The notes below the pieces were generated by a model. The model saw only the letters and a program-made list of their open reading frames with translations. It was not told where the DNA came from and made no database searches. Positions 48,929 to 57,998 of a stretch of DNA of 64,000 nucleotides are shown one piece after another. Both the position numbers and the translations under genes were made by a program. This DNA comes from Rubrivivax sp. (lineage in GTDB: Bacteria; Pseudomonadota; Gammaproteobacteria; Burkholderiales; Burkholderiaceae_C), in contig JAIYCR010000040.1 in the NCBI GenBank assembly GCA_027487905.1, positions 124,001 through 188,000 on the forward strand. The letters run 5' to 3'. The stretch's first letter is position 1. Every line of letters starts with the position of its first letter.

Positions 48929-49954
48929 ATGTTGGACGAGCGTTCCCGATTGCTGTTGAAGGCCCTGGTCGAGCGCTACATCGCCGACGGCCAGCCCGTG
49001 GGCTCACGCACGCTGTCGCGCGCCTCGGGCCTGGACCTCTCCGCGGCCACCATCCGCAACGTGATGGCCGACCTCGAGGACCTCGGCCTCATCGCGAGCC
49101 CGCACGCCAGCGCCGGACGCATCCCCACGGCCAAGGGCTACCGCTTCTTCGTCGACCAGATGCTCACCGCCCAGCCCTTGCACACGCTGGACCCGGTGGC
49201 CTTCCCGTCCCTGGGGGCGCCCATTGCGCCCGAGCAGCCGCAGCGGGTGATCGCCCATGCCGCCCAGATGCTGTCCAGCCTTTCCAGCTTCGTCGGCGTG
49301 GTCACCGCGCCGCGCAAGGAAAGCGTCTTCCACCACATCGAGTTCATGCGCCTGAGCGAAAAGCGCGTGCTGGTCATCCTCGTCGCCCCCGACGGCGACG
49401 TGCAGAACCGCGTCATCTTCACCGCCCAGGACTACACCCAGTCGCAGCTGCAGGAGGCCAGCCAGTTCCTCACCAGCCAGTTCGCCGGCCTGACCATCGA
49501 GGCCGTGCGCGAGCGCCTGAAGCTCGAGGCCGACGCGCTGCGCAGCGAGATCGCCTCGCTGATGCAGGCTGCGGTGGACACCGGCGGCGAAGGCCTGGAC
49601 GGTGGCCAGGAGCAGGTGGTGGTGGCCGGCGAGCGCAACCTGCTGGCCATCGACGAGCTCTCCGGCGACATGTCCTCGCTGCGGCGCCTGTTCGACCTCT
49701 TCGAGCAGAAGACCCAGCTCATCCGCCTGCTCGACGTCAGCAGCCGCGCCGAGGGCGTGCGAATCTACATCGGCGGCGAGAGCCGCGTGGTGCCCTACGA
49801 GGAGCTGTCGGTGGTCTCGGCACCCTACGAAGTGGACGGCCGCGTCGTGGGCACGCTGGGCGTCATCGGCCCCACCCGCATGCCCTACGACCGCATGATC
49901 CAGATCGTGGACATCACCTCGCGGCTGCTGGGCAACGCCTTGTCGGTGCGTTGA
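48929..49954 (+). CDS. hrcA: heat-inducible transcription repressor HrcA
   Basis: HrcA represses groESL or dnaK-type operons through CIRCE elements. The N-terminal winged helix ([20 protein letters not shown] and [18 protein letters not shown]) and the C-terminal GAF-like domain ending [17 protein letters not shown] are typical. 341 residues. No CIRCE was found within the window. Confidence 0.95.
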   Translation: MLDERSRLLLKALVERYIADGQPVGSRTLSRASGLDLSAATIRNVMADLEDLGLIASPHASAGRIPTAKGYRFFVDQMLTAQPLHTLDPVAFPSLGAPIAPEQPQRVIAHAAQMLSSLSSFVGVVTAPRKESVFHHIEFMRLSEKRVLVILVAPDGDVQNRVIFTAQDYTQSQLQEASQFLTSQFAGLTIEAVRERLKLEADALRSEIASLMQAAVDTGGEGLDGGQEQVVVAGERNLLAIDELSGDMSSLRRLFDLFEQKTQLIRLLDVSSRAEGVRIYIGGESRVVPYEELSVVSAPYEVDGRVVGTLGVIGPTRMPYDRMIQIVDITSRLLGNALSVR

Positions 49955-49980
49955 GGGCGCGTCGGGCCGGCTCCCATAAT
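49951..49980 (+). promoter_or_regulatory. tRNA promoter
   Basis: TTGAGG at 49951-49956 and CATAAT at 49975-49980, spaced by 18 bases, lie 20 bases before the tRNA. The minus-35 overlaps the hrcA stop codon. It is a reasonable sigma-70 promoter. Confidence 0.5.
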
Positions 49981-49999
49981 GCGCATCGTCCGTCGCAGG

Positions 50000-50076
50000 G
50001 GGCCGTTAGCTCAGTTGGTCAGAGCAGAGGACTCATAATCCTTTGGTCGTTGGTTCAAGTCCAACACGGCCTACCA
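50000..50076 (+). tRNA. tRNA with CAT anticodon, likely tRNA-Ile2 (or elongator tRNA-Met)
   Basis: A 77-base cloverleaf: acceptor GGGCCGT/ACGGCCT, D-arm GCTC-AGTTGGTCA-GAGC, anticodon stem GAGGA/TCCTT with loop CTCATAA (anticodon CAT), T-arm GTTGG-TTCAAGT-CCAAC, and encoded CCA. The C4-G69 and C5-G68 pairs are determinants of the lysidine synthase TilS, and the 3' half resembles tRNA-Ile2 of E. coli more than its elongator Met tRNA. Automated tools would label it Met by anticodon alone. Confidence 0.9.
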
Positions 50077-50113
50077 CCCGGCAGGCAGGCGGGCCCTTCG
50101 CGCCTCCATCCCC

Positions 50114-50401
50114 TCACCCGAACGCCGCGTGCCACGCCGCGATGAATTCGTCCGTGCCGGTCAGGGTCAGCACCACCGTGTGCCAGCCGCCCGGCTCCTC
50201 CGTGACCAGCAGGTCGTGCTGCCACTGCCCGCCCTCGTCCACCGGCCCGTGGGTGTCGGGGAAAGCTCGCCAGGCCCAGTCGAGCACGGTCTTCACCTCG
50301 GCCATCACCCGGGCGTGACGGTCCTTCGGTGTGGAGGCCAGGCCTTCGAGCGTGGCCAGGCCGTCGTCAACGGCGTCGAGGCTGAACTGCAGGTAGTCCA
50401 T
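50114..50401 (-). CDS. small protein of unknown function
   Basis: Not recognised. The reading from ATG 50401 (MDYLQFSLDAVDDGLATLEG) gives 95 residues of mixed composition with a Trp-rich middle (VLDWAWRAFPDTHG and GGQWQHDLLV) and no signal peptide or membrane segment. A much longer upstream reading is an artefact across the next gene. It lies between the CAT-anticodon tRNA and the divergent 2-oxoglutarate oxygenase gene. Confidence 0.6.
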   Translation of the reverse strand: MDYLQFSLDAVDDGLATLEGLASTPKDRHARVMAEVKTVLDWAWRAFPDTHGPVDEGGQWQHDLLVTEEPGGWHTVVLTLTGTDEFIAAWHAAFG

Positions 50402-50591
50402 CGCGGCAGGCGGGTGAAGCGGGGAGTCCGGTTCTGAGCCCGAGCTTAAGGCTTCGTCCCTGGTCTGCTTCCTGCTAGCCTCAAGCCCAGGAGTAGAAGC
50501 GTCCACCTGCCGCCGCACCGTTTCCGGGCGTCGCGTGCAGGCCGGGAATTGCTCTGGAGATTCGTCCATCGACCCTCGCCGGAGCCAGACC

Positions 50592-51596
50592 TTGAACACT
50601 GCCAACGCCACCACCGCCACCCCGCTCGACCTGGAAGAAGTCCGCAAGGAGACCCGCATGGGGGCCTTCGGCACCGAGACCCAGCGCGAGATCCGCGTGA
50701 TCGACCTGTCCGATTTCGAGCGCCGTCGCGCCGAGATCACCGAGCAGTTGTGGGACGCCGCGGTGGACGTGGGCTTCTTCCAGCTTTCGCACCACGGCGT
50801 GCCGCTGCAGCAGATCCGCGCGGCATTCGACATGAGTGAGCGCTTCTTCGCTTTGCCGCGAGAAGTGAAAGCCCGCCTGCCGCTGGCGCGCAACGCCGGC
50901 TGGGAATCGATGGCGCAGGTGCGGCCCTCCACCGGCACACCCGACCAGAAGGAGAGCTACCAGATCACCCGCCCGCGCATGGCGGACCTTTATCCCACCG
51001 AGGAAGAGCTGCCGGGCTTCAAGGCGGCGATGCTGGCCTTCGAGGAGGCCAGCTGGGCGGTGGGCATGCGGGTGCTGTCCTGCTTCGCCGAGCGGCTGGG
51101 CTTCGAGCGCGACTTCTTCAGCAAGGCCCACGACCCGTCCAGCGAAACCTACCAGAGCACGCTGCGGCTGCTGCACTACTACGCCATCCCGCCGCAGGCC
51201 CGCCCCGAGCTGGGTCTGTGGCGCGCCGGCGCGCACACCGACTTCGACTGCCTGACGCTGCTCTACCAGCGTGAAGGCCAGGGCGGCCTTCAGGTGTGCC
51301 CGGGCAAGGACCACGAGCGCCAGGAGTGGACGTCGGTGCCGCCGCGCGAGGAGCTCATCACCTGCAACATCGGCGACATGCTGATGCGCTGGAGCGACGA
51401 CCAGCTGCCGAGCAACTTCCACCGGGTGAAGAACCCCGGGCCCGGCGAATCGCTGGGGCCGCGCTACAGCCTGGCCTTCTTCTGCCAGGCCAACACCGAC
51501 GCGCTGATCGAGTCGCCGGCCGGCAAGTACCCGCCGATCACCGCCGGCGACTACCTGGCCGAGCGCATCCGGGCGAACTTCAACCGCAAGTATTGA
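50592..51596 (+). CDS. 2-oxoglutarate/Fe(II) oxygenase, isopenicillin N synthase family
   Basis: A 334-residue oxygenase from TTG 50592, which has GGAG seven bases upstream (ATG 50658 is the alternative). The N-terminal domain reads VIDLSDFERRRAEITEQLWD and GFFQLSHHGVP. The Fe ligands are the His and Asp of GAHTDFDCLTLL and the His of SNFHRVKNP; 2-oxoglutarate would bind the Arg and Ser of RYSLAFF. The family includes gibberellin- and ethylene-forming-type enzymes and many bacterial members of unknown substrate. An AraC regulator follows. Confidence 0.83.
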   Translation: MNTANATTATPLDLEEVRKETRMGAFGTETQREIRVIDLSDFERRRAEITEQLWDAAVDVGFFQLSHHGVPLQQIRAAFDMSERFFALPREVKARLPLARNAGWESMAQVRPSTGTPDQKESYQITRPRMADLYPTEEELPGFKAAMLAFEEASWAVGMRVLSCFAERLGFERDFFSKAHDPSSETYQSTLRLLHYYAIPPQARPELGLWRAGAHTDFDCLTLLYQREGQGGLQVCPGKDHERQEWTSVPPREELITCNIGDMLMRWSDDQLPSNFHRVKNPGPGESLGPRYSLAFFCQANTDALIESPAGKYPPITAGDYLAERIRANFNRKY

Positions 51597-51631
51597 AAGA
51601 CCCTGGCCAGCGCACCGCGGGCAGCGCCCGA

Positions 51632-51660
51632 TTGCCAGACCCGGGGCCGCACCCTAGATT
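51632..51660 (+). promoter_or_regulatory. promoter of the AraC gene
   Basis: TTGCCA (51632-51637) and TAGATT (51655-51660), spaced by exactly 17 bases, lie 25 bases before the AraC ATG in the short gap after the oxygenase gene. This suggests the regulator has its own transcript. Confidence 0.5.
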
Positions 51661-51685
51661 GAGGACATCCACCGCCCGCGCCGCG

Positions 51686-52678
51686 ATGACGCCAAGCCCT
51701 CCGCCCACCCACCAGCTGCTCGACGCCTACCCGCGGGTGCGGGCGCGTTCGGTGGTGGAAGCCAGCGAGCGCGTGGGGCGGCTGTTCTCGCCGCACCGGC
51801 TGGAACTGCGGGGAGACGCCGCGTCGCTGGACGTGCGCCACAACCGCTTCCAGCTGTGCGAGTTGTCGATCAACGTGCTGAACTACGGCACCGAGGTGCT
51901 GATCGACCCGGGTGAACGCGGCGATTTCTTCCTGGTGCAGCTGCCCCTTCAGGGCCTGGCGCGCCTGTCCACCGGCCGCTGCGAGATCGAGCTCGACTCG
52001 CGCACCCTCAGCGTGCTGCAGCCGCAGACCCGCAGCCGCATGACCTGGAGCGGCGACTGCTCGATGATCCTGGTGCAGGTGCCGCGCGCCAGCGTTGTGC
52101 AGCGCGCCGAACGCTGGGACCTCCCCGCCCCGCTGAGGATGGCCCACACCCGCCCGCGCGACGACGCCGCCGTGGGCGGCTGGTGGCAGGCGGTGCTGGA
52201 CATCACCCACAACATCGACCGGTTGGGCGACACCTGGCTGCGCCAGCCGGCCGCCGCGGCTGCGGTCGAGGAGCTGCTGCTGTCGGCCTTCACCACGCTA
52301 CTGCAGGAGCCGCAGGGCGACGCAGCCGCATCCCGCGGTGCCGACGCCCGGTGCCTGCGCCGGGCCCGCGACTTCATCGTCTCGCACGCCGATCGCGCGC
52401 TGACGCTGGAGGAAATCGCCCGCCACGCCTGCGTGAGCCCGCGCACGCTGGAGGCGGTGTTCCGCCGCAACGGGCACCCGGCTCCGCTCGCCTATGCGCG
52501 GCTGCACCGGTTGCAGCAGGTGCACGAGCGACTGCGCGCCGCACGGGCGGAGGGCCAGCCGGTCAACGTGACGCAGGTGGCGCTCGAGCACGGATTCGTC
52601 CACATGGGCCGCTTCGCGGCCCAGTACCGCTCACGCTTCGGCGTGCCGCCTTCGCACACCTTGCGCGCCTCGCACTGA
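51686..52678 (+). CDS. AraC family regulator
   Basis: A 330-residue regulator. The N-terminal AraC-binding-like cupin domain (about 30-190; NRFQLCELSINVLNYGTEV, LIDPGERGDFFLVQLPLQG) resembles that of the AraC_binding_2 group. The C-terminal double helix-turn-helix covers about 230-330 (ALTLEEIARHACVSPRTLEAVFR, VTQVALEHGFVHMGRFAAQYRSRFG). It is a candidate controller of the preceding oxygenase or the following operon. Ligand unknown. Confidence 0.86.
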   Translation: MTPSPPPTHQLLDAYPRVRARSVVEASERVGRLFSPHRLELRGDAASLDVRHNRFQLCELSINVLNYGTEVLIDPGERGDFFLVQLPLQGLARLSTGRCEIELDSRTLSVLQPQTRSRMTWSGDCSMILVQVPRASVVQRAERWDLPAPLRMAHTRPRDDAAVGGWWQAVLDITHNIDRLGDTWLRQPAAAAAVEELLLSAFTTLLQEPQGDAAASRGADARCLRRARDFIVSHADRALTLEEIARHACVSPRTLEAVFRRNGHPAPLAYARLHRLQQVHERLRAARAEGQPVNVTQVALEHGFVHMGRFAAQYRSRFGVPPSHTLRASH

Positions 52679-52695
52679 GCCGGCCGCAAGCCCGC

Positions 52696-53154
52696 TCAGA
52701 GCGCGGCGTGTCCGCCGGCCCAGCGCAGCAGGCCGGCGCGCAGGTCGGGCGGCATGTCCACCGCGCGGTGGGTCTGCAGCGAGGTGGTCACCAGCACCTG
52801 GCGCAGCTGCACCCGCAACTCGTCGTCCGGCCCGCCCCGGCAGGCCACCTGCAGGGTGAGCGACTTCGAGCCCAGCCGCTCCACCTGCAAGGCCAGGCGC
52901 ACGGTGTCGCCATGCCGGCTGACGGCGCGGAAATCCACCTCGAGCCGGACCGTGGGCAGCCCGACGCGCCGCGGGCCGATGAGCTCGGCGTAGGACACCC
53001 CCAGGGCGTCGGTGACCCAATCCTCGACCAGCGCGTTGAACATCACGAAGTACTGCGGGTAGAAGACGATGCCCGCGGGGTCGCAGTCGGAAAAGCGCAC
53101 CACGCGCTCGCGGACGAAGGTCGCAGCGGCGGGCGGCTGCACAGGGGCCGTCAC
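52696..53154 (-). CDS. 4-hydroxybenzoyl-CoA thioesterase-family acyl-CoA thioesterase
   Basis: A 152-residue hot-dog enzyme starting at GTG 53154. VRFSDCDPAGIVFYPQYFVMF carries the catalytic Asp of the Pseudomonas 4HBT type (D-P-A-G-I-V-F-Y). It hydrolyses acyl- or aryl-CoA. It is the last gene of the minus-strand cyclase-iorA-iorB-Bug operon, 2 bases after the Bug gene, and could release free arylacetate from the arylacetyl-CoA made by IorAB. Confidence 0.85.
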   Translation of the reverse strand: MTAPVQPPAAATFVRERVVRFSDCDPAGIVFYPQYFVMFNALVEDWVTDALGVSYAELIGPRRVGLPTVRLEVDFRAVSRHGDTVRLALQVERLGSKSLTLQVACRGGPDDELRVQLRQVLVTTSLQTHRAVDMPPDLRAGLLRWAGGHAAL

Positions 53155-53156
53155 GG

Positions 53157-54164
53157 TCAGTCAGCCTTGATGCCGCTGGCCTTGACCACGGCGGTGAAGA
53201 GTTGGGTCTCGGCCTGCACGAGGTTGCGGAACTCGGTGGGCGACAGGGTCTGCACATCGGCGCCGAGTTCGCTGAAGCGGGTCTTGACCGCCGGCTGGGC
53301 CAGCAGGCGGTTGAGCTCGCGGTTCATGCGGGTCACCGCTTCGGCGGGCATGGAGGCGGGCGCGTAGACGCCGAAGAGCGTGTCGGCGAATACGTTGTTC
53401 ACCCCCAGTTCGGTGAAAGTGGGCGCGCTCGGGAAGTTCTGCGTGCGCTCGCGGCTGGCCACCGCCAGGAGGTTCACCCGGCCGGAGCGTGCCGCGGGAA
53501 ACACCGTGCCCGGGGCGAGGGCGAAGTCGATCTGGCCGGCCATCACGTCCTGGATGGCGGGGGCAGCGCCCCGGTAGGGGATGTGGGTGGCGAAGAAGCC
53601 GGCGTTCTGCTTGAAGAGTTCGCCCCCCAGGTGTGGCGTCGTGCCGTTGCCCGCCGAGCCGTAGCTCAGCTTGCCCGGGTTGGCCTTGGCATAGGCCACG
53701 AGCTCGCTCACCGACTTGACGGGCAGGCCCGGCCGGGTGATGAGAAAGAGCTGCGAGTTGGCCAGCAGGCCCACCGGCTGCAGGTCACGCTGCGCGTCGA
53801 AGGGCATGGGGTTGAACAGCAGCGGGTTGACCGATTGGGTGGTCGACACGGTGATGAGGAAGGTATGTCCGTCGCCGCCGTTGCGGATGGCCTCGACCGC
53901 CGCGACGTTGCCGCCGGCGCCGCCCCGGTTGTCGATGACGATGGGCTGGCCGAGCGCTTCGCTGAGCTGGGGTTGCAGCACGCGGGCCATGACATCGGCC
54001 AGGCCACCCGCCGGGAAGGCCACCACCAGCCGCACGGGCTTGTTCGGCCAGGCCGCTGGCGCGGCGCCCTGGGCGCGCGCCGCGGCAAGGGGCAGCAGGC
54101 TGCCGGCCAGGCCAGCTCCGCTGGCCAGAAGGAGGTGGCGTCGTTGGCGCTGGGTGGGGTTCAT
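53157..54164 (-). CDS. Bug-family tripartite tricarboxylate transporter receptor
   Basis: A 335-residue periplasmic solute receptor. The signal peptide has a twin-arginine-like QRRHLLLASGAGLAGS. The mature protein shows the Bug hallmarks NKPVRLVVAFPAGG, VIDNRGGAGGNVA and YGSAGNGTTPHLGGELF. Bug proteins bind carboxylates, aromatic acids or amides. The TctA/TctB membrane partners are not nearby, as is usual for these expanded families in Burkholderiales. It is between iorB and the thioesterase. Confidence 0.9.
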   Translation of the reverse strand: MNPTQRQRRHLLLASGAGLAGSLLPLAAARAQGAAPAAWPNKPVRLVVAFPAGGLADVMARVLQPQLSEALGQPIVIDNRGGAGGNVAAVEAIRNGGDGHTFLITVSTTQSVNPLLFNPMPFDAQRDLQPVGLLANSQLFLITRPGLPVKSVSELVAYAKANPGKLSYGSAGNGTTPHLGGELFKQNAGFFATHIPYRGAAPAIQDVMAGQIDFALAPGTVFPAARSGRVNLLAVASRERTQNFPSAPTFTELGVNNVFADTLFGVYAPASMPAEAVTRMNRELNRLLAQPAVKTRFSELGADVQTLSPTEFRNLVQAETQLFTAVVKASGIKAD

Positions 54165-54251
54165 GCTCGGTCTCCTGTGGGCACGCGGGCCCGTGTTGTC
54201 GTGCGTTGGGAAGCGGGGCAGAGGGGCATCGGAGGCGCGGCGAGGGCCGTC

Positions 54252-55766
54252 TCAGCCGAGTCCGGCGCGCTGCAGTGCGGCCTTCAGGGCCACGCCTTCG
54301 GCGTCGCGCAGGGCCGCTTGTCGAAGATCGGCCAGGGTGGCGGCGGCGTCCGGTCGCCCGGTCATCCGGCGTGCTGCCTGCACCAGGCGATCGAAGCGGC
54401 TGCTGCCGCGGGCATGGGTGTCGCTGTAGCCCTTGACCAGGCGACGGCTGCGCAGCAGCTCGACGGCCAGCGCATAGTCGGTCTCGAGCGCCCGCGAAAC
54501 CTCGGCCAGCCAGGCCTCCAGGTGGGCCATCTCTTCGGCATGCCGGCGGTTGCCGCGTCGCCAGCGCCGCAGCCCTGCGGCCAGGCGCAGCTGCAGGTGC
54601 CCGCGCACGGTGTGGGTGTGAAGCCGGCGCCCGCGGTCCAGCCGGGCGGCCAGGCGGGCCTTCAGCGCGGGCCGCTTGTCCAGCCGCTCGGCCCAGCGCA
54701 GCGGCATCAGGCCCATGACCTCTTCCAGGCGGGGATGGAAATACTCCTCGGTGCCCACCACGTCGTCGGCCGTGGCGGCCACTTCGCCGCGGATGCGGCG
54801 GGCGCGGTCCGGTCGCGTCTTGAGATCGGCCACCCGGATCACGTCGTCGTAGCTCATCGCCACGGCAATCCAGCGGGCGGCCTCGATGGTGAGGGCATGG
54901 CCCTGGGCGGCGCCGTCGCGCCGCGCGAAAGTGGCTACGCGGTCGAGGTATTCCGCCCCGTAGGCGACGTCCTGCCAGTCGACCACGCGGGCCAGGCCTT
55001 CGCCCAGCCAATCGTGGGCGGCCGGCGGGAAGTCGCTGCGGACGCGGTCGACAAGGCCCTGCAGTTGTGGCGAGGCGGCCTTGGCGGGCAGTGGCCTTGG
55101 CGGCGTCTCGGCCACCGCGCCCGGGGCCGGCAGCGGCTGGGCGGGCGGGCCGTCGCGCGCGGCCTGGGCGGCTTCACGCAACGCAGCCAGGCTCGCCTTT
55201 ACGCCCACGCCGGCCCGCTCGACCACCGCTTCGAAAGCAGCCTGGTCGAAGGGCAGTGCGCCGCTGCCGGCCAGCGCCCCGAAGAGGCTGGCCGAGATGA
55301 CGCTGCCGTGGCGCAGTGCCAGCGCCTGCAGGTCGGCTGCGACCAGGTGGCGGGCGTGGCCTTGCAGTTCGCGCAGCACGGCGGCGCTGTCGGCGATGCC
55401 ATTGCCCGGCACCATCTTCTCCTGCACCGAGTAGGTCCGGTGGGTGCTGGCGATGAGGGTGGTGCGCTCGCGGGTGATGAGGCCGCGGTCCAGCGCACGG
55501 CCGGCCTCCATCAGCTCGGCGGCGATGGCAATGTCCACGTCGCCGGGTACGGCCATCTGTGCGAGCACCGGCTCGCGGCCAGGTGTGGGCTCGACGATCT
55601 CCAGGTAGTAGATGGTCGCGCCGGTGCGTTGAGCCACGCCGGCCACCGAAGTGGACTGCGCGGTCCATCCGGCCGACTCGGCCAGGTCGACGATCCAGTC
55701 GACCAGCACGCCGCCGCCCTGTCCGCCCAGGGCCATCACCGCGATGTGCAGGCTGCGCGGGTTCAC
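54252..55766 (-). CDS. iorB: indolepyruvate oxidoreductase beta subunit with long C-terminal extension
   Basis: The start is GTG 55766, overlapping the iorA stop (GTGA). Longer readings run back into iorA. The 504-residue product has the POR gamma-type domain (IAVMALGGQGGGVLVDWIVD, STSVAGVAQRTGATIYYLEI) in the first ~200 residues, followed by a ~300-residue helical Arg-rich extension (the DUF6537-type region) absent from archaeal IorB. With IorA it oxidatively decarboxylates aryl pyruvates to arylacetyl-CoA. Confidence 0.86.
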   Translation of the reverse strand: MNPRSLHIAVMALGGQGGGVLVDWIVDLAESAGWTAQSTSVAGVAQRTGATIYYLEIVEPTPGREPVLAQMAVPGDVDIAIAAELMEAGRALDRGLITRERTTLIASTHRTYSVQEKMVPGNGIADSAAVLRELQGHARHLVAADLQALALRHGSVISASLFGALAGSGALPFDQAAFEAVVERAGVGVKASLAALREAAQAARDGPPAQPLPAPGAVAETPPRPLPAKAASPQLQGLVDRVRSDFPPAAHDWLGEGLARVVDWQDVAYGAEYLDRVATFARRDGAAQGHALTIEAARWIAVAMSYDDVIRVADLKTRPDRARRIRGEVAATADDVVGTEEYFHPRLEEVMGLMPLRWAERLDKRPALKARLAARLDRGRRLHTHTVRGHLQLRLAAGLRRWRRGNRRHAEEMAHLEAWLAEVSRALETDYALAVELLRSRRLVKGYSDTHARGSSRFDRLVQAARRMTGRPDAAATLADLRQAALRDAEGVALKAALQRAGLG

Positions 55767-57988
55767 GTCGCGTGCAGCGCGCGGGTGGCGCGCTCGCGTT
55801 CGCTTCGGGCCTGCAGCCAGCCGAGCACGGCAGCGCGCAGCCGCGCACGCCACCGCTCGGCAGCGCCGGGGTTGTGCACCTTGTGCGCCTTGTAGAAGGA
55901 CGGGCACAGCACGGCCGCGTCGGCGACCTCGCCGCAGTGGCCGCAGGCCACGCAGCTGTCATCCACCTGGGCCACAGGGTCTGGCTTGAGGGCGTCGCCG
56001 CTGGGCGCGAGCGTCAGGCTCGGGCAACCGGAGATCCGCATGCAGGCGTGGTCGCCCGAGCACACCGCGGCGTCGACACCGAAGCGCTCGTGCAGCACCC
56101 GCTCGCCGGCCTTGACGGCCCGGGCCTTCAGCGGCTTTTCTCGACGCTGCCGGTTGAGCATGCATTCGCTTTGCGCGATGACCACCTTCGGGCCCTTGAA
56201 CGGAGTGGTCAGCGCCTCGCGCAGTGCCGCCCGCATCGCGGTGACGTCGTAGGTGTGGGTAAGGGTGCGCACCCATTCCACGCCGACGCCGCGTACCGCG
56301 TTCTCGATCGGGTGCAAGAGGCTGCGGTTGGGGTTGTGCCCGCGCGAAGACGGCACATCCTGGCCCCCGGTGGCCGCCGAGTAGTTGTTGTCGACGATGA
56401 CGAAGACGTTGTCCTGGCGGTTGAACACGGCGTTGGCGATGCCCGAGGTCAGGCCGTTGTGCCAGAAACCGCCGTCGCCCATGAAGGCAACGGCCCGGCG
56501 CGAGGCACCGAGCGATGCACCGGCCGCGAAGGCCGACGCGCTGCTCGCGCCCAGGCCGTAGCCCATCGTCGTGGCCCCCAGGTTGAAGGGCGGCATGATG
56601 GAAAAAAGGTGGCAGCCGATGTCGGCGGACACATGGTGCATGCCCAGTTCCTGCTCGACGAGCTTGAACGACGAGAAGATGGGCCGCTCCGGGCAGCCGG
56701 TGCACAGGCCGGGCGGGCGGGGCGGCAGCAGGGGGCCCACCGCGGCGGCCCGTGGCGCGGTGGCCGCAGTCACGGCGATGGCCTCCGTCGGGTGTGCGTC
56801 GGAGGCGGGGCTTCGGCTCGACGTGGGCAGGGCCACCGGCACCGGCCTGGCCAGTGCGGCGGGGTAGCGGCGCTCCAGGAAGCCGCGCAGCGCATCGCGC
56901 AGCACGGCCACCGTGTAGTCCCCGCCCATGGGCAGCAGGTCCTTGCCGTGCACGGCGGTGCTGCTGTCGTGCCGGCGCAGGATGGCGTGCAGGTTCTGTT
57001 CGAGGTAGTCGGGCTGGCCCTCCTCGACCATCAGCACCGCCCGCTTGCCTTCGCAGAAGCGCAGCACCTCCGACTCGACCAGGGGGTAGGTGACGTTCAG
57101 AACGTACAGCGGCACGCGGCTCTGGCCGAAGAGATCGGCCAGCCCGAGCAGCTTGAGTGCGCGCAGCACCGTGTGCGTCATGCCGCCTTGCACGATGACA
57201 CCCACCGAGCCGATGTCCCCGTCGCGCAGCTCGTTCAAGCCGCGCTCGGTGATGAAACGGGCCGCGGCTGGCCAGCGCTGCTGAATCTTCTCGCGTTCGT
57301 GCAGGAAGGACGCCGGTGGCAGCACGATGCGGCTGACGTCGCGGGTGGGCGCCTCCAGCGCCTGCTTGAGCGAGAAGGCAGGCCGGCGGTTCTCGCGCGT
57401 GATGAAGCGCCCGTGCAGGTGACACGAGCGGATGCGCAGCTCGAGCATCACCGGCGTGTTCGTCGCCTCGGACAGTTCGAAGCCGTCGTGCACCGCCTGC
57501 ACGATGGCGGGTAGCGTAGGCCGGGGGTCCATCAGCCACATCTGCGACTTCATCGCGAAGGCGTGGGTGCGCTCCTGCATGATGCTGGAGCCCTCGCCAT
57601 AGTCTTCGCCCACGATGATCAGGGCGCCGCCGGTCACGCCGCCGGAGGCCAGGTTGGCCAGCGCGTCGCTGGCCACGTTGGTGCCCACCGTGCTTTTCCA
57701 GGTCACCGCGCCGCGCACCGGGTAGTTCACCGAGGCGGACAGGGCCGCAGCGGCAGCGGCCTCGCTGGCCGCCGGTTCGAAGTAGACGCCCAGGTCCTGC
57801 AGGATGGGCTGGGCATCGGCCAGCACGTCCATCAGGTGCGAGATGGGCGCGCCCTGGTAGCCGGTGACGTAGCCCACGCCGCATTCGAGCAGCGCCTTGG
57901 TGACGGCGAGGATGCCCTCGCCGCGGAATTCGGTGCCGGCCGGGACCGTCAGTTGCCGGACCTCTCGGGCGAAGGAACGCTCGGCCAT
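55763..57988 (-). CDS. iorA: indolepyruvate ferredoxin oxidoreductase alpha subunit
   Basis: A 741-residue TPP enzyme: pyrimidine-binding domain at the start (GYVTGYQGAPISHLMDVL), GTNVASDALANL, CTGCPERPIF, and the TPP-Mg motif MGDGGFWHNGL followed by VIVDNNYSAATGGQ. The C-terminal ferredoxin-like region has cysteines in CSGDHACMRISGCPSL and CVACGHCGEVADAAVLCP. It converts indole-, phenyl- or hydroxyphenylpyruvate to the arylacetyl-CoA. It lies 10 bases after the cyclase gene and overlaps iorB. Confidence 0.9.
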   Translation of the reverse strand: MAERSFAREVRQLTVPAGTEFRGEGILAVTKALLECGVGYVTGYQGAPISHLMDVLADAQPILQDLGVYFEPAASEAAAAAALSASVNYPVRGAVTWKSTVGTNVASDALANLASGGVTGGALIIVGEDYGEGSSIMQERTHAFAMKSQMWLMDPRPTLPAIVQAVHDGFELSEATNTPVMLELRIRSCHLHGRFITRENRRPAFSLKQALEAPTRDVSRIVLPPASFLHEREKIQQRWPAAARFITERGLNELRDGDIGSVGVIVQGGMTHTVLRALKLLGLADLFGQSRVPLYVLNVTYPLVESEVLRFCEGKRAVLMVEEGQPDYLEQNLHAILRRHDSSTAVHGKDLLPMGGDYTVAVLRDALRGFLERRYPAALARPVPVALPTSSRSPASDAHPTEAIAVTAATAPRAAAVGPLLPPRPPGLCTGCPERPIFSSFKLVEQELGMHHVSADIGCHLFSIMPPFNLGATTMGYGLGASSASAFAAGASLGASRRAVAFMGDGGFWHNGLTSGIANAVFNRQDNVFVIVDNNYSAATGGQDVPSSRGHNPNRSLLHPIENAVRGVGVEWVRTLTHTYDVTAMRAALREALTTPFKGPKVVIAQSECMLNRQRREKPLKARAVKAGERVLHERFGVDAAVCSGDHACMRISGCPSLTLAPSGDALKPDPVAQVDDSCVACGHCGEVADAAVLCPSFYKAHKVHNPGAAERWRARLRAAVLGWLQARSERERATRALHAT

Positions 57989-57998
57989 GCCGTGTCCT

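Noticed and set aside
53202-55895. Long plus-strand reading frame of about 900 codons
   Set aside because: It runs antisense across the thioesterase-Bug-iorB genes, which have clear family motifs; composition is that of a shadow frame.
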